This document shows, in pieces, positions 40,508 through 49,046 of a stretch of DNA of 64,000 nt. This DNA is from Phycisphaerae bacterium. Lineage in GTDB: Bacteria > Planctomycetota > Phycisphaerae > Phycisphaerales > Phycisphaeraceae. Numbering within the stretch: position 1 is the first letter of the stretch; each line of letters opens with the position of its first letter. Where the stretch lies: contig JAUIGU010000012.1 of NCBI GenBank assembly GCA_030432595.1, positions 33,513-97,512 on the forward strand, read 5' to 3'. A program made the translations under genes and the position numbers. The notes under the pieces are model-generated. The model was not told where the DNA came from and ran no database searches. It worked only from the letters and a program-made list of their open reading frames with translations.

Positions 40508-40981
40508 GTGACCCGCCCCACCGAACAACCCGTGCTCGCGCTCAGCGAGATCGACGGCGGCTCGCCGTTACGGGTCGCGGCGCGGGCGGGCGGTTGGACG
40601 TTATTGCCCGCCGGGACCTGGCGGCTGCATGCCAAGGCAGTGATGCGCAGCCGGGCGTCGCTGGCCGTATTCGAAGTTGATTCGTTCCGCGACGACACGT
40701 CGCGTCTGTGCATGGCGTTTCGGGAGTTGGGGCGACGCATCCATGTGATCGCCGTGACCCCGAAGCACACCCTCGAACTCGAACGCCGCGCCCGCGCGGC
40801 GGGGGTCGCGGCGTACCTGCCGGCCGAGGACCCCGACACGATCTGTCACGCCGTCGCCGCGGTGTTCGAGCCCGTGGGCTCGCTGCGGCGGAGCGAAAAA
40901 CTCGCGGGCATCCCGCCGGGGTCGGGCCTGGAGTGGCTCGCGCGGCCGGGGCCCGAGCAACACCGGGGGCACGATCCATGA
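40508..40981 (+). CDS. Small hypothetical protein, receiver-like fold possible
   Basis: The 157-residue protein starts at GTG with GGAG 6 bases upstream. Segments such as SLAVFEVDSFRDDTSRLC, HVIAVTPKHTLELERRARAAGVAAYL and DTICHAVAAVFEP have the alternating beta-alpha pattern of a degenerate response-regulator receiver, but the phosphoacceptor Asp and Lys are not clearly placed, so I leave the family open. It is cytoplasmic. A candidate sigma-54 promoter precedes it, so it may be the target and partner of the adjacent activator. Confidence 0.55.
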   Translation: MTRPTEQPVLALSEIDGGSPLRVAARAGGWTLLPAGTWRLHAKAVMRSRASLAVFEVDSFRDDTSRLCMAFRELGRRIHVIAVTPKHTLELERRARAAGVAAYLPAEDPDTICHAVAAVFEPVGSLRRSEKLAGIPPGSGLEWLARPGPEQHRGHDP

Positions 40982-41124
40982 CCCAAACCGTTTGAGTGGC
41001 GGCTTCTCTCCGTCTGATTCGCTTGAACTCACACCGTATTGAACATTGAACACACACCTTTCCCGTTCTTCTTTTTGATCTGTTTACACACCCCGGGCCC
41101 ATGCCCACTTCAGGAGTTATGAGA

Positions 41125-42006
41125 ATGAACCGTTCCCTGACCACTTCCGTGCTGCTAACCGCCGCGATGGGCGCGACCCCCGCCTTGGCCGACAGCTTTA
41201 CCGACTTCGAAGGCTTCACGACCGGCGTCAGCGTCGACGGCCAGGGAGGCTGGGTTTCGACCGGCACCTGGGACGAAGAAGTCGTGGACGACGGCACGGG
41301 CAACACCGTGTGGCGCGTCTCCAACGCGGTGACCTCCGGCGCGTTCGGGAATCAGCCGCACAGCCCGCTGAACGGCGGGGTTCCGACCGACACCGTGACC
41401 GATCCCGACAACTCGATGCCCGGTGAGTTTGCCGGCGAGTCGAGCACGGGCGCACTGAACAACCAGTTCATCGGCAGCTTCAAGTTCAAGGCGGCGACCG
41501 GCGCGCCGCAGCCGGGCATGAGCGTCACCGTCAGCGCCGACAACGGCAGCGGCGGCCGGCAGGGCTTCATCGACATCGAAGAAAGCTCCGTCGCCACCTC
41601 GGGCCTGGACATCCAGACGTTCGACGTGGACTCGGGCGGCAACTTCGTCGCGGTCCCGCCGATCGCGACGGGCCTGGCCTACGACGAGTGGCACGAGTTC
41701 AAGCTCGAGATCGACTTCATCGACGGCCCGGACAACGACGTCGCCCGGTACTACGTCAACGGCAGCCTCGTACACACCGCGCAGAGCTGGGAGCAGTACT
41801 ACAGCAACTTCGAGGCGGCGAACCACCCGCTGGGCGTGCCGGTCCAATCGTTCATGTACCGCCTCTCGGGCGGCGCGGTGCCGGGCGTGGACGGCGGCGG
41901 CCTGTACATCGACGACGTGAGCGTCGCGCTCGTGCCCGAGCCGGCGACGATGGCCCTGATGGGGCTGGGCGGCGTGTGCATGCTGGCCCGCCGGCGTAAG
42001 GCCTGA
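41125..42006 (+). CDS. PEP-CTERM exported protein 1
   Basis: The 293-residue protein has a signal peptide (cleavage near residue 23, after PALA), a LamG/concanavalin-like beta-sandwich body (DFEGFTTGVSVDGQGGWV, VTVSADNGSGGRQGF, IDFIDGPDNDVARYYVNG), and a sorting tail VPEPATMALMGLGGVCMLAR followed by RRKA. It is expected to be exported and processed by an exosortase; role unknown, perhaps binding or structural in the outer layer. ATG 41125 is chosen since GGAG lies 8 bases upstream; ATG 41119 is too close. A terminator-like hairpin follows the stop. Confidence 0.85.
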   Translation: MNRSLTTSVLLTAAMGATPALADSFTDFEGFTTGVSVDGQGGWVSTGTWDEEVVDDGTGNTVWRVSNAVTSGAFGNQPHSPLNGGVPTDTVTDPDNSMPGEFAGESSTGALNNQFIGSFKFKAATGAPQPGMSVTVSADNGSGGRQGFIDIEESSVATSGLDIQTFDVDSGGNFVAVPPIATGLAYDEWHEFKLEIDFIDGPDNDVARYYVNGSLVHTAQSWEQYYSNFEAANHPLGVPVQSFMYRLSGGAVPGVDGGGLYIDDVSVALVPEPATMALMGLGGVCMLARRRKA

Positions 42007-42023
42007 ACTTCACCAACCGTTTC

Positions 42024-42052
42024 CCGTGGCGCGGCCGACCCGCCCCGCCACG
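42024..42052 (+). terminator. Hairpin after PEP-CTERM gene 1
   Basis: CCGTGGCG and CGCCACGG pair around a GC-rich loop and are followed by TTTCCGA. The same module follows PEP-CTERM gene 2 at 43210-43239 with a compensatory change in the outer pair (C-G to G-C). Confidence 0.6.
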
Positions 42053-42062
42053 GTTTCCGATT

Positions 42063-42330
42063 GCTCTCTCCTCCGCGTGGCCTTGAACAAACGCCTGGCC
42101 ATGCTTTGACCCTCGCTCTCCTCTTCCCGCGTGATCTTGAACAAACGCCTGATCACGCTTTCGACCTTGCTCTCCTCCTCCCGCGTGGCCTCGAACAAAC
42201 GCCTGGCCACGCATTTGACCCTGCTCTCCTCCTCCCGCGTGGCCTCGAACAAACGCCTGGCCACGCATTTGACCCTGCTCTCCTCCTCCCGCGTGGCCTT
42301 GAACACACGCCTGGCCACGCTTTGGTCTTC
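42063..42330. repeat. 54-bp tandem repeat x5, each with a hairpin
   Basis: Five units of about 54 bases, each GCTCTCCTC...CGCGTGGCC...GGCCACGC.... The inner arms GCGTGGCC/GGCCACGC pair; unit 2 has GCGTGATC/GATCACGC instead, a compensatory change. Units 3 and 4 are identical. A sixth unit lies at 43250-43300 after PEP-CTERM gene 2. The units lie in frame on the minus strand (repeated LFEATREEES) but I see no start or context for a real protein there. Confidence 0.92.
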
Positions 42331-42366
42331 TCAACCTGCACACACGCCCTTCACTGGAGATTGACG

Positions 42367-43191
42367 ATGAAACGACTGCTCGCCGCGACCGCCGCCCTCT
42401 GCCTGCCCGCTGCCCTGTCCAGCCCCGCGTTGGCCGCGATCAACGTGGAAGTGGTGCCCTCGTCGGCGCCGAACTTCTTCGGCGGCCCGAGTTTCGGCGG
42501 GTACAACGCCAACGCCAACAACTCGCTCGAGAACACCACCGGCACGAGCATCGGCGACCGCAACACCGACCCCACCGCCTACGAGGCCTTCTTCGACGGC
42601 CAATTCATCGACCCCGGTGACGTGATCGTCAGCAACTTCAACTCGTGGCGCGGACAGGCGAGCCCGTCGGCCCCGTTCGCCGGCGAGTTCGGCAACCGCC
42701 TGCACTTCGGCGTCCACATCACGGGCGATGGCGCCATGCTCTTCCGTGGGGCCGACATCACCGGGGAGATCGCCAGCTCCGACGGCAACGTGCTGGGCTT
42801 CAGCTCGGCGATCACTTCCGGCAGCTACACCGCCACACGCATCGGCATCCACTGGGGCGCCGACCGGGCGAAGGGCGGCGGCGACGACACCGTCTTCACC
42901 GCGGGCTCGGACACGCAGCTTATCGACGAGTTCATCTACGTCGGCATCGGCAACGCCTACGACGCGTCGTTCGAAACCGGCCCGACCGATCAGGAAAAAA
43001 TCGACCAGGTCATCGCCGACCTCACAGGCGACTACCCCATCACCATCACCGGCTCGTACGTCGTCACCGACCCCACGGGCGCGACCGTGCTCGCGGCCGG
43101 CAGCTCGTCGGTGATCGTGCCCGAGCCGGCGAGCGCGGCTCTGGCCGGCCTGGGCGGGCTGTGCCTGCTCACCCGGCGTCGCAAGGCCTGA
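42367..43191 (+). CDS. PEP-CTERM exported protein 2
   Basis: The 274-residue protein has a signal peptide (MKRLLAATAALCLPAALSS, cleavage near residue 23), a body of about 225 residues with no family I recognise, rich in Asn, Gly and Ser, and the tail VPEPASAALAGLGGLCLLTR followed by RRKA. GGAG lies 7 bases before the ATG. The 54-bp repeat array occupies the gap before it. It is probably cotranscribed with the next PEP-CTERM gene or separately controlled by the hairpin module after its stop. Confidence 0.83.
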   Translation: MKRLLAATAALCLPAALSSPALAAINVEVVPSSAPNFFGGPSFGGYNANANNSLENTTGTSIGDRNTDPTAYEAFFDGQFIDPGDVIVSNFNSWRGQASPSAPFAGEFGNRLHFGVHITGDGAMLFRGADITGEIASSDGNVLGFSSAITSGSYTATRIGIHWGADRAKGGGDDTVFTAGSDTQLIDEFIYVGIGNAYDASFETGPTDQEKIDQVIADLTGDYPITITGSYVVTDPTGATVLAAGSSSVIVPEPASAALAGLGGLCLLTRRRKA

Positions 43192-43209
43192 TCGATCCGC
43201 AATCCCCTC

Positions 43210-43239
43210 GCGTGGCGGGGCCGACCCGCTCCGCCACGC
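43210..43239 (+). terminator. Hairpin after PEP-CTERM gene 2
   Basis: GCGTGGCGG and CCGCCACGC pair around GGCCGACCCGCT and are followed by TTTCCGA. It matches the hairpin at 42024-42052 except for covarying outer bases. Confidence 0.6.
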
Positions 43240-43249
43240 TTTCCGACCC

Positions 43250-43300
43250 GCTCTCTCCTCCGTGTGGCCTGGAACAACGACCGCGCCACGCTTTGACCCG
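43250..43300. repeat. Sixth copy of the 54-bp hairpin unit
   Basis: GCTCTCTCCTCC...GTGTGGCC...GCGCCACGC...TTTGACCCG, diverged from the array at 42063-42330 but with the same order of parts and the same position, right after the TTTCCGA of the preceding hairpin. Confidence 0.8.
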
Positions 43301-43348
43301 TCACCCCGAACCCGTTTTCCCCCTTTGAACCACTTGGAGTTGATAAAG

Positions 43349-44209
43349 ATGACGACTACCCGCCTCTCCCTCGCCGCCCTGACGACCGCCTTCGCGGCCA
43401 CGACCGTTTCGGCACAGACCGTCACCGTGAACCAGTTCGAGGCCGGCCCGGTGCCCGCCGTGCCCACGCCCGACGCGTGGTACGAGTCCGACATCCGTGG
43501 GGCCGGCACCGCGAGCATCGTCGAGCTCACCGGCGTTGGCGGCGACCTGGAGAACAACCAGCCGCTGCCCACCGGTGCGGCGCTGCTGACCACCGGCGGC
43601 GACAACAACGACAAGGCCGAGGTCGGCACGTTCGCCGACTTCGGCTCGGCCGCCGAGATCCTCACCACCGGCACGCTGGGCTACAGCTACTACAAAGAGA
43701 ATGTCGTCGGCGGCAACGCGTTCGCCGCGCCGTCGCTGAAGCTCAACATCTTCGCGGCCGGCGGCACGGGCGACAACTTCGGCACGCTCGTCTACGAGCC
43801 GACCTGGAACCAGCCCGGCGGCGGCAGCGCGGCCGTCCCCACCGACGCCTGGCAGGACGTGACCATCGCCGCCTCCACCGGTGCCGGCGACAACAGCTCC
43901 GGCGGGTGGTGGTGGACCGGCGGCTTCGGCGAAGGCAACACCGCCGGCGGCCCGCCGATCCGCTCGCTTGATGAGTGGGCCGCGCTCTTCACCGCCAACG
44001 ACCCCGTCGATTTCGCCAACGCCCGCGTCGTCGGCATCAGCGTCGGCGTCGGCACCTTCAACCTTGACCAGGTCGGTTACTTCGACGACGTCAGCCTCAC
44101 CACCGTCACCGGCGGCACGAAGACCTACGACTTCCAGGTGCCCGAGCCCGCGGGCTTCGCGGTCCTGGGCCTGGGCGGCCTCGCGATGTTGAACCGCCGC
44201 CGCGCCTGA
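43349..44209 (+). CDS. PEP-CTERM exported protein 3
   Basis: The 286-residue protein has a signal peptide (cleavage near residue 22, after VSAQ), a body containing TVNQFEAGPVPAVPTPDAWY and GVGTFNLDQVGYFDDVSL (CBM or LamG-like beta-sandwich), and the tail VPEPAGFAVLGLGGLAMLNR followed by RRA. GGAG lies 9 bases before the ATG at 43349. It shares the DFEDG/FDDV style of body with PEP-CTERM proteins 1 and 4. A strong hairpin follows the stop. Confidence 0.83.
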   Translation: MTTTRLSLAALTTAFAATTVSAQTVTVNQFEAGPVPAVPTPDAWYESDIRGAGTASIVELTGVGGDLENNQPLPTGAALLTTGGDNNDKAEVGTFADFGSAAEILTTGTLGYSYYKENVVGGNAFAAPSLKLNIFAAGGTGDNFGTLVYEPTWNQPGGGSAAVPTDAWQDVTIAASTGAGDNSSGGWWWTGGFGEGNTAGGPPIRSLDEWAALFTANDPVDFANARVVGISVGVGTFNLDQVGYFDDVSLTTVTGGTKTYDFQVPEPAGFAVLGLGGLAMLNRRRA

Positions 44210-44242
44210 TTTCAGACACTCAAGAGGACGGAGAGTACGACC

Positions 44243-44271
44243 CATGGCGGCGCCTCACCGGCGTCGCCATG
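44243..44271 (+). terminator. Hairpin after PEP-CTERM gene 3
   Basis: CATGGCGGCGCC and GGCGTCGCCATG pair with one mismatch around TCACC and are followed by TTTGTTGG. It lies between convergent genes and may end both transcripts. Confidence 0.65.
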
Positions 44272-44321
44272 TTTGTTGGTAGAGAGGACGGCGTTAGAGC
44301 GCATTGTGGGATGAATGCCTT

Positions 44322-44396
44322 TTAGCTGCGACACACCGCGTCGCTGTTTCATCGTCAATCATCGGTGACACCTGCGACGCGGTGCGTCGCAGCTAA
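44322..44396. repeat. Inverted repeat, 23-bp arms, between convergent PEP-CTERM genes
   Basis: The left arm starts TTAGCTGCGAC and the right arm ends GTCGCAGCTAA; over 23 bases they differ at one position, around a 29-base loop. The rest of the gap 44210-44545 holds a hairpin and nothing else recognisable. Confidence 0.88.
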
Positions 44397-44545
44397 GAGA
44401 CAGAAAGGATCAAAACGCTTTAGTACCTTTCGGCCTGAGGATGCACGGTCACGAGCGATCGCGTCACACCGCTATTGCTCGATTCAAATAGTTGAACCAA
44501 GCGCTCGCGCTGTTTCGGATGATCGAGTTCGCCAATGTCGTTCGT

Positions 44546-45271
44546 TCAGCGATCCGAACGAGCGCGACGCCGACGCAGCAGTGCAACGGCCGGCAACAAC
44601 GTCAGCAGCGCCGGCTCGGGCACGGCCGTGATGTTGTCGAGATAGATGTCGGCGTCCACGACGTCGCCCACGAAGTTGTTGGGCACAAACGGGTCGTTGC
44701 GGTCGTTGACGTTGTGGAAGATGCGGAACTGGGTGACGCCGGCCAGCGCGTCGGCGAGCGTGCCGAAGGAGTGGTTCGTGGCGGTTTCGAAGTCGGCGAC
44801 GGTGGCGTCGATGCGGTAGCGGTCCCACGCGGAGTTGGGCCCGATGGTGGCCGAACCCAGGGAGACGTAGGTGTCCCCGGTGCCGGCGCTGCCGGCCATG
44901 CCCGGGCCGGCGATGCCCAGCCAGAGGACAACCTCGAAGTCGTTGGCGTTGCGGGCGTCGAACTCGATGGCGGTGACGCCGGCGGCGGTCCAGTCGCCGG
45001 CCCACTGGTCGGTGTTGATCGCGATCGACCGCGAGCCCTGCCGCGCGACGCCCGTGCTGGCCAGCAGCAGCGCGTCATCGCCGGCACCGGCCGGGCCTTC
45101 GTCGGGAGCGTTGACGATCGAGAAGGCGAAGTCCGGGCCCCAGCCCTGGGTCGTGCCGTCTTCGAAGTCGTCGGTCTGCCCCGCCGTGATCGCCAGGCCC
45201 GGCTGCGCCGCGCCCACGACCGTTAACAACGCCAACGCCCCGCCCGCCTTCTCCGCCAAAGTCCGCAACAT
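44546..45271 (-). CDS. PEP-CTERM exported protein 4
   Basis: The 241-residue protein has a signal peptide (cleavage near residue 27, after PGLA), a beta-sandwich body starting DDFEDGTTQGWGPDF, as in carbohydrate-binding modules, and ends VPEPALLTLLPAVALLRRRR plus a short basic tail. GGAG lies 8 bases before the ATG at 45271, which is preferred to an upstream in-frame ATG. It follows the sugar dehydrogenase-like PEP-CTERM gene on the same strand by 79 bases. Confidence 0.82.
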   Translation of the reverse strand: MLRTLAEKAGGALALLTVVGAAQPGLAITAGQTDDFEDGTTQGWGPDFAFSIVNAPDEGPAGAGDDALLLASTGVARQGSRSIAINTDQWAGDWTAAGVTAIEFDARNANDFEVVLWLGIAGPGMAGSAGTGDTYVSLGSATIGPNSAWDRYRIDATVADFETATNHSFGTLADALAGVTQFRIFHNVNDRNDPFVPNNFVGDVVDADIYLDNITAVPEPALLTLLPAVALLRRRRARSDR

Positions 45272-45350
45272 ACGAAATACTCCATGAAAAACGGTCAAAA
45301 CACATCCCGTTACCGCGCGTCACCCGTGTCCACGCGGACCACCTGCACTC

Positions 45351-47066
45351 TCAACCCGCCGACCACCGCCGCCGGAGCAGGGCCGCACCGGCCAACACCG
45401 CCAGGCCCGCGGGCTCGGGCACGTTTCCGTCGCCGGTGATGAAGTGCGGCTGCCCGTCGTCGTTGCCCCAGTTCTGAAGCACGAGGTCCAGCTCGGCCTG
45501 CGACATCTGGCCGCTGAATTGACTCCGCGCTTCCCAGCCGTCGGGGATCTCGAAGTCGCCCCAGTTCTGAAGGACGAGGTCCAGGTCGCCCTGTTCCACC
45601 TGGCCGCTGCCGTTGAAGTCGCCATCGATGTAGGCGCTGGAGACGAAGTCGAGGCGGTAGAGGTGGCCGCCGAGGTTCGCGCCCTGGAAGCCGTGGTCGA
45701 CGATGAGCAGGTTGCCCTCTTCGTCCTCGGCGAAGCTGACGATGCTGACGAAGCCGTTCTCGGGGGTGATGATGCCGTTGAGGCGTTCGAGCGTGCCGTG
45801 CGGCGTGGCGGGGTCGAAGTTCTCGATGTCTTCGAGGTCGATGGCCCAGATGTTGCCCGAGACGGAGTCGGCGAAGATGTACTTGCCGTAGAACTCTTCG
45901 ACGGGCCCGCGGTAGACGATGCCGCCGGCGATGGAGTTGCCCTCGTAGCCGGCAACGCCGCCGCCGAGGTGGCGGATGGCGATGATGGGGTCGACGTTGT
46001 CGGCGGGCGCCGGGCCGCCGATGCCGCCGGTGGGGGTGGCGTTGAAGCCTTCGCGGTCACGCCATCCGAAGTTGCGGTCGTCGTCGGGGCCGATGTCGCC
46101 GGGGAGGAAGTTGATTTCTTCCCAGGTGTCCTGGCCGACGTCGCCGACGTAGAAGTCGCCGGTTTCGGAGTCGAAGCTGGCGCGCCAGGGGTTGCGCAGG
46201 CCGTAGGCCCAGATCTCGTCGAGGCCGGCTTCACCCACGAAGGGATTGTCGGCGGGGACGGCGTAGTTGCGGTTGGGGTCGCCGGCGAAGTCGTCGCCGT
46301 CCACGTTGACGCGGAGCACGGTGCCCAGCCAGGAGTCGTTGTCCTGGCTGTACTGGAACGGGTCGTGCTGGTCGCCGCCGTCGCCCCAGGTGATGTAGAG
46401 GTTGTGCTCGCCGTTGGCGCTTTCGATCGGATTGAAGCCCATCCAGCTGCCGTTGTGGTTGAACGAGGGCTGGTCGACTTCGAGGACGGTCTGGCTGAAC
46501 GTCGCGCCGGCGGCGAGGTTGTTGGGGTCGGCGGTGTATTCACGCACGACCGTTTTGAAAGGCGGGTTGCGCGGGTCGCGTGGGGACAGGTCCGGCGCCG
46601 GGCCGGGGTAGTTCACCGCGACGGAGACGTACAACTTGCCGTTGTTCGCGAAGTCGGGGTGGAACGCGGTCGAGAACAGGCCGACTTCCGGCGCCACGCC
46701 GATGGGGTCGAACAGGTTCGTGTCGTTGATCACCAGGAACGGGTTGAGGTAATCGACCAGCCCGGTGTTGCGGTCGAACAGGACGATGCGTCCCTCGGCT
46801 TTGGTGATCTCGTCGCCGTCCGCGCCGTCGTTGCCGACGCCGCCGAGCTGCGAGACAAAAAAGTAGTCGCTGTTGCCCGGCGCGTAATCGACGTCAATGG
46901 GCAGGTGCAGCGGCGTCTCGATCCGGTGGGGCATGACGCCGGGGTTGCCGTCCTGGGTGAGCTGGGTGATCGCGAAATCCGCGTGGGCGGTCAGCGGCAG
47001 CACCGCCAACGCCCCGGCACAGACAGACAGCACGGGCGTACCCGCCGCAGAAAACGATTGATGCAT
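45351..47066 (-). CDS. PQQ-type sugar dehydrogenase-like protein, PEP-CTERM (paralogue)
   Basis: The 571-residue protein has a signal peptide (cleavage near residue 29, after TAHA), the soluble glucose/sorbosone dehydrogenase propeller (FSTAFHPDFANNGKLYVSV, LYITWGDGGDQHDPFQYSQD, IWAYGLRNPWRASFDSETGD, WEEINFLPGDIG), two dockerin-like loops (DFNGSGQVEQGDLDLVLQNWG-type, then SGQMSQAELDLVLQNWG), and a PEP-CTERM tail VPEPAGLAVLAGAALLRRRW. GAGG lies about 9 bases before the ATG. It parallels the gene at 28157-30061, so these may be redundant or specialised for different sugars. Confidence 0.88.
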   Translation of the reverse strand: MHQSFSAAGTPVLSVCAGALAVLPLTAHADFAITQLTQDGNPGVMPHRIETPLHLPIDVDYAPGNSDYFFVSQLGGVGNDGADGDEITKAEGRIVLFDRNTGLVDYLNPFLVINDTNLFDPIGVAPEVGLFSTAFHPDFANNGKLYVSVAVNYPGPAPDLSPRDPRNPPFKTVVREYTADPNNLAAGATFSQTVLEVDQPSFNHNGSWMGFNPIESANGEHNLYITWGDGGDQHDPFQYSQDNDSWLGTVLRVNVDGDDFAGDPNRNYAVPADNPFVGEAGLDEIWAYGLRNPWRASFDSETGDFYVGDVGQDTWEEINFLPGDIGPDDDRNFGWRDREGFNATPTGGIGGPAPADNVDPIIAIRHLGGGVAGYEGNSIAGGIVYRGPVEEFYGKYIFADSVSGNIWAIDLEDIENFDPATPHGTLERLNGIITPENGFVSIVSFAEDEEGNLLIVDHGFQGANLGGHLYRLDFVSSAYIDGDFNGSGQVEQGDLDLVLQNWGDFEIPDGWEARSQFSGQMSQAELDLVLQNWGNDDGQPHFITGDGNVPEPAGLAVLAGAALLRRRWSAG

Positions 47067-47268
47067 CTTGAATCACCTCGATGAGAACAAAAACGAAGAG
47101 TCCATCCATCTTACCCCCTCCACCGTTTTGGCCAACCGAATATTTTGCTCGAAATGCCGCGGGCGTATCGCCCTCTACCCATCGCGTGTTCCGGCACCCT
47201 TACGCATGAGAAACTGGCGAACCTGGCAACGCTTACACCCAGCGCCGCGGAACACGAATAAACGCGCG

Positions 47269-48000
47269 TCAAGGGCGTGAGCAACCGCCGTCACGCACCG
47301 CGGCGACCGCGGCCGTACACGCCGAGACCACGTCTTCCCAACCCCGCCGGCGGTTCACGGTGTCGTCGAAATGCAAGGCCGGCCCGAAGCGCAGCCCCAG
47401 CGGCCCGGGCCGAGGCCAACGCCGGTCGCGCGGCCAGCACCGGTGCGCGCCGTCGATCCAGCAGGGCACGACCGGCACCGCCGCGCCCGCGACCAGCATG
47501 CCCAGGCCGAGTTTGAATTCGTGCAACACGCCGTCGGCGCTGCGCGTGCCCTCGGGGAACAGCACGAACACGCAGCCCTGCCGGCCCAGCCGGTCGCGCA
47601 GGTTCTGGATCGCGTGGCGACGACCGTGCTCGCGGTCGACCGGCAAGGCGTTGAGACACAGCGACGACCACGACGCCCGCCGCGGCGACTCGAAGAACAC
47701 GTCCCCCGCCGCCAGCGGGTACGTCCGCCGGCACCACCGCGCCGGCAACGCCGACATCAACGCCAACGCATCCAGATGGCTCGTGTGATTCGCGATCACC
47801 ACGCACGGCGGCTCGACGGGCAGGTGTTCCAACCCCGCCACGTCCAGCCGGTGCGCGGCCTTGAGGTACGTCCGCGCGACACCGCGCGTGACCCGGTGCG
47901 CCGCCGCGCCGATCAGCCCCGGCTCGCGCAGCACGCTGGTCGAACGCTCCCCGGGCGCCAGGTGCAAGTCGGACGCGGGCTCGTACTCAAAATCTTTCAT
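47269..48000 (-). CDS. 1-acyl-sn-glycerol-3-phosphate acyltransferase (PlsC family)
   Basis: The 243-residue protein has acyltransferase motif I NHTSHLD at about 73-79 and motif III FPEGTRS near 149-155, with LPVDREHGRRHAIQNLRD between (motif II region). It should acylate lysophosphatidic acid at the inner membrane. It lies 29 bases after cdsA in the phospholipid operon, so its product phosphatidate could feed CdsA. The upstream 200 bases beyond its stop (47067-47268) hold no gene. Confidence 0.88.
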   Translation of the reverse strand: MKDFEYEPASDLHLAPGERSTSVLREPGLIGAAAHRVTRGVARTYLKAAHRLDVAGLEHLPVEPPCVVIANHTSHLDALALMSALPARWCRRTYPLAAGDVFFESPRRASWSSLCLNALPVDREHGRRHAIQNLRDRLGRQGCVFVLFPEGTRSADGVLHEFKLGLGMLVAGAAVPVVPCWIDGAHRCWPRDRRWPRPGPLGLRFGPALHFDDTVNRRRGWEDVVSACTAAVAAVRDGGCSRP

Positions 48001-48029
48001 CGCACGTTCGCAGAGAGCGCCGAGGGCGC

Positions 48030-49046
48030 TCAGCCCGGCAGCCCCAGCAACGGCCCGGTGATCAGGTGCGGCGTCTGGTTCTCGCCGACCCCGCGGAAGT
48101 ACGCGACATAGTGGAACACCGCCGGCGCCACCAGCAGGAGCGAGTCGAAGCGGTCAAGCAGTCCGCCGTGCCCCGGGATCGTCGTCCCCATGTCCTTGAC
48201 GCCCAGGTCGCGCTTGATGCTGGACAGCATCAGGTCGCCGAGCTGCCCGAGCACGCTGAGCATCACGCCCAGCCCGATGATGTGTGGCGCGTAGCGCGTG
48301 AAGCCGTCCGGCAGGAAGAACCCGCCGAGCACATAGATCAAGAGCGTCGTGAGGATCACCGCCCCGACCGCGCCGGCGACCGTCTTGCCCGGGCTCGTAT
48401 TGGGGATCAGCTTGCGCCTGCCGAACGTCTTGCCGCACAGAAACGCGAAGACGTCGTTGAGCTGCGTCGCCGCGATCAGGCTCAGCAGCATCGGGCGGTA
48501 GTCCGCGTCGTTCGCGAAGTACGCCAGGTGCCCCAGCCCCGCGCCCATGAACAGGAACGCGAACACGCCCAGCGCGACCCGCTGGATGTAGCCGTCCGGG
48601 CGGTCGGCCGTGATCGCCACCGCCGCGATCACAGGCGGCCCCAACGCCACCGCCGCGAAGAACAACCCGAACCAGTGATCCAGCACCGCGAAAAACACCA
48701 ACGCGATGCACCCCGCCGCCGACACCGTCACCCGGAAACAACGGAACAACCCGGTCGCCCGCGCGAACTCCGCGTAACACAGCACCGCCAGCACGAACAA
48801 CCCCGCGATCGCCCACGCCGCGCCCAGCAGGATCGGCACGCCGATCAACAGCGCCAGCACCACCCACGACCGCGAACGCACAAACACCTCGTCCGCCAGC
48901 TCCGCCTGGATCGCGCCTGCCTTCTTCAACACGCCCGGCAACACCAACCCCAGCGCGATCAGCGCCACCGCGACGCACACCAGCCCCACCGTCACCGGGT
49001 TGTCGAACGCGAAGCGCGGGTCGATGAGGCGTTCCAACGAAGTCAC
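48030..49046 (-). CDS. cdsA: Phosphatidate cytidylyltransferase
   Basis: The 338-residue enzyme makes CDP-diacylglycerol from phosphatidate and CTP. About eight membrane helices are followed by the signature KRDLGVKDMGTTIPGHGGLL and DRFDSLL near residues 285-310. The start is GTG at 49046, whose GTGA overlaps the stop of the CDP-alcohol phosphatidyltransferase gene, suggesting translational coupling. A much longer open frame upstream is a shadow. Confidence 0.92.
   Translation of the reverse strand: MTSLERLIDPRFAFDNPVTVGLVCVAVALIALGLVLPGVLKKAGAIQAELADEVFVRSRSWVVLALLIGVPILLGAAWAIAGLFVLAVLCYAEFARATGLFRCFRVTVSAAGCIALVFFAVLDHWFGLFFAAVALGPPVIAAVAITADRPDGYIQRVALGVFAFLFMGAGLGHLAYFANDADYRPMLLSLIAATQLNDVFAFLCGKTFGRRKLIPNTSPGKTVAGAVGAVILTTLLIYVLGGFFLPDGFTRYAPHIIGLGVMLSVLGQLGDLMLSSIKRDLGVKDMGTTIPGHGGLLDRFDSLLLVAPAVFHYVAYFRGVGENQTPHLITGPLLGLPG

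Noticed and set aside
42063..42330. A CRISPR array
   Set aside because: The 54-bp units follow each other with no unique spacers, and no cas gene is near.
42063..42330. A minus-strand repeat protein (LFEATREEES units)
   Set aside because: No start or ribosome site; the units vary as hairpins with compensatory changes, and the plus-strand genes on both sides are well supported.
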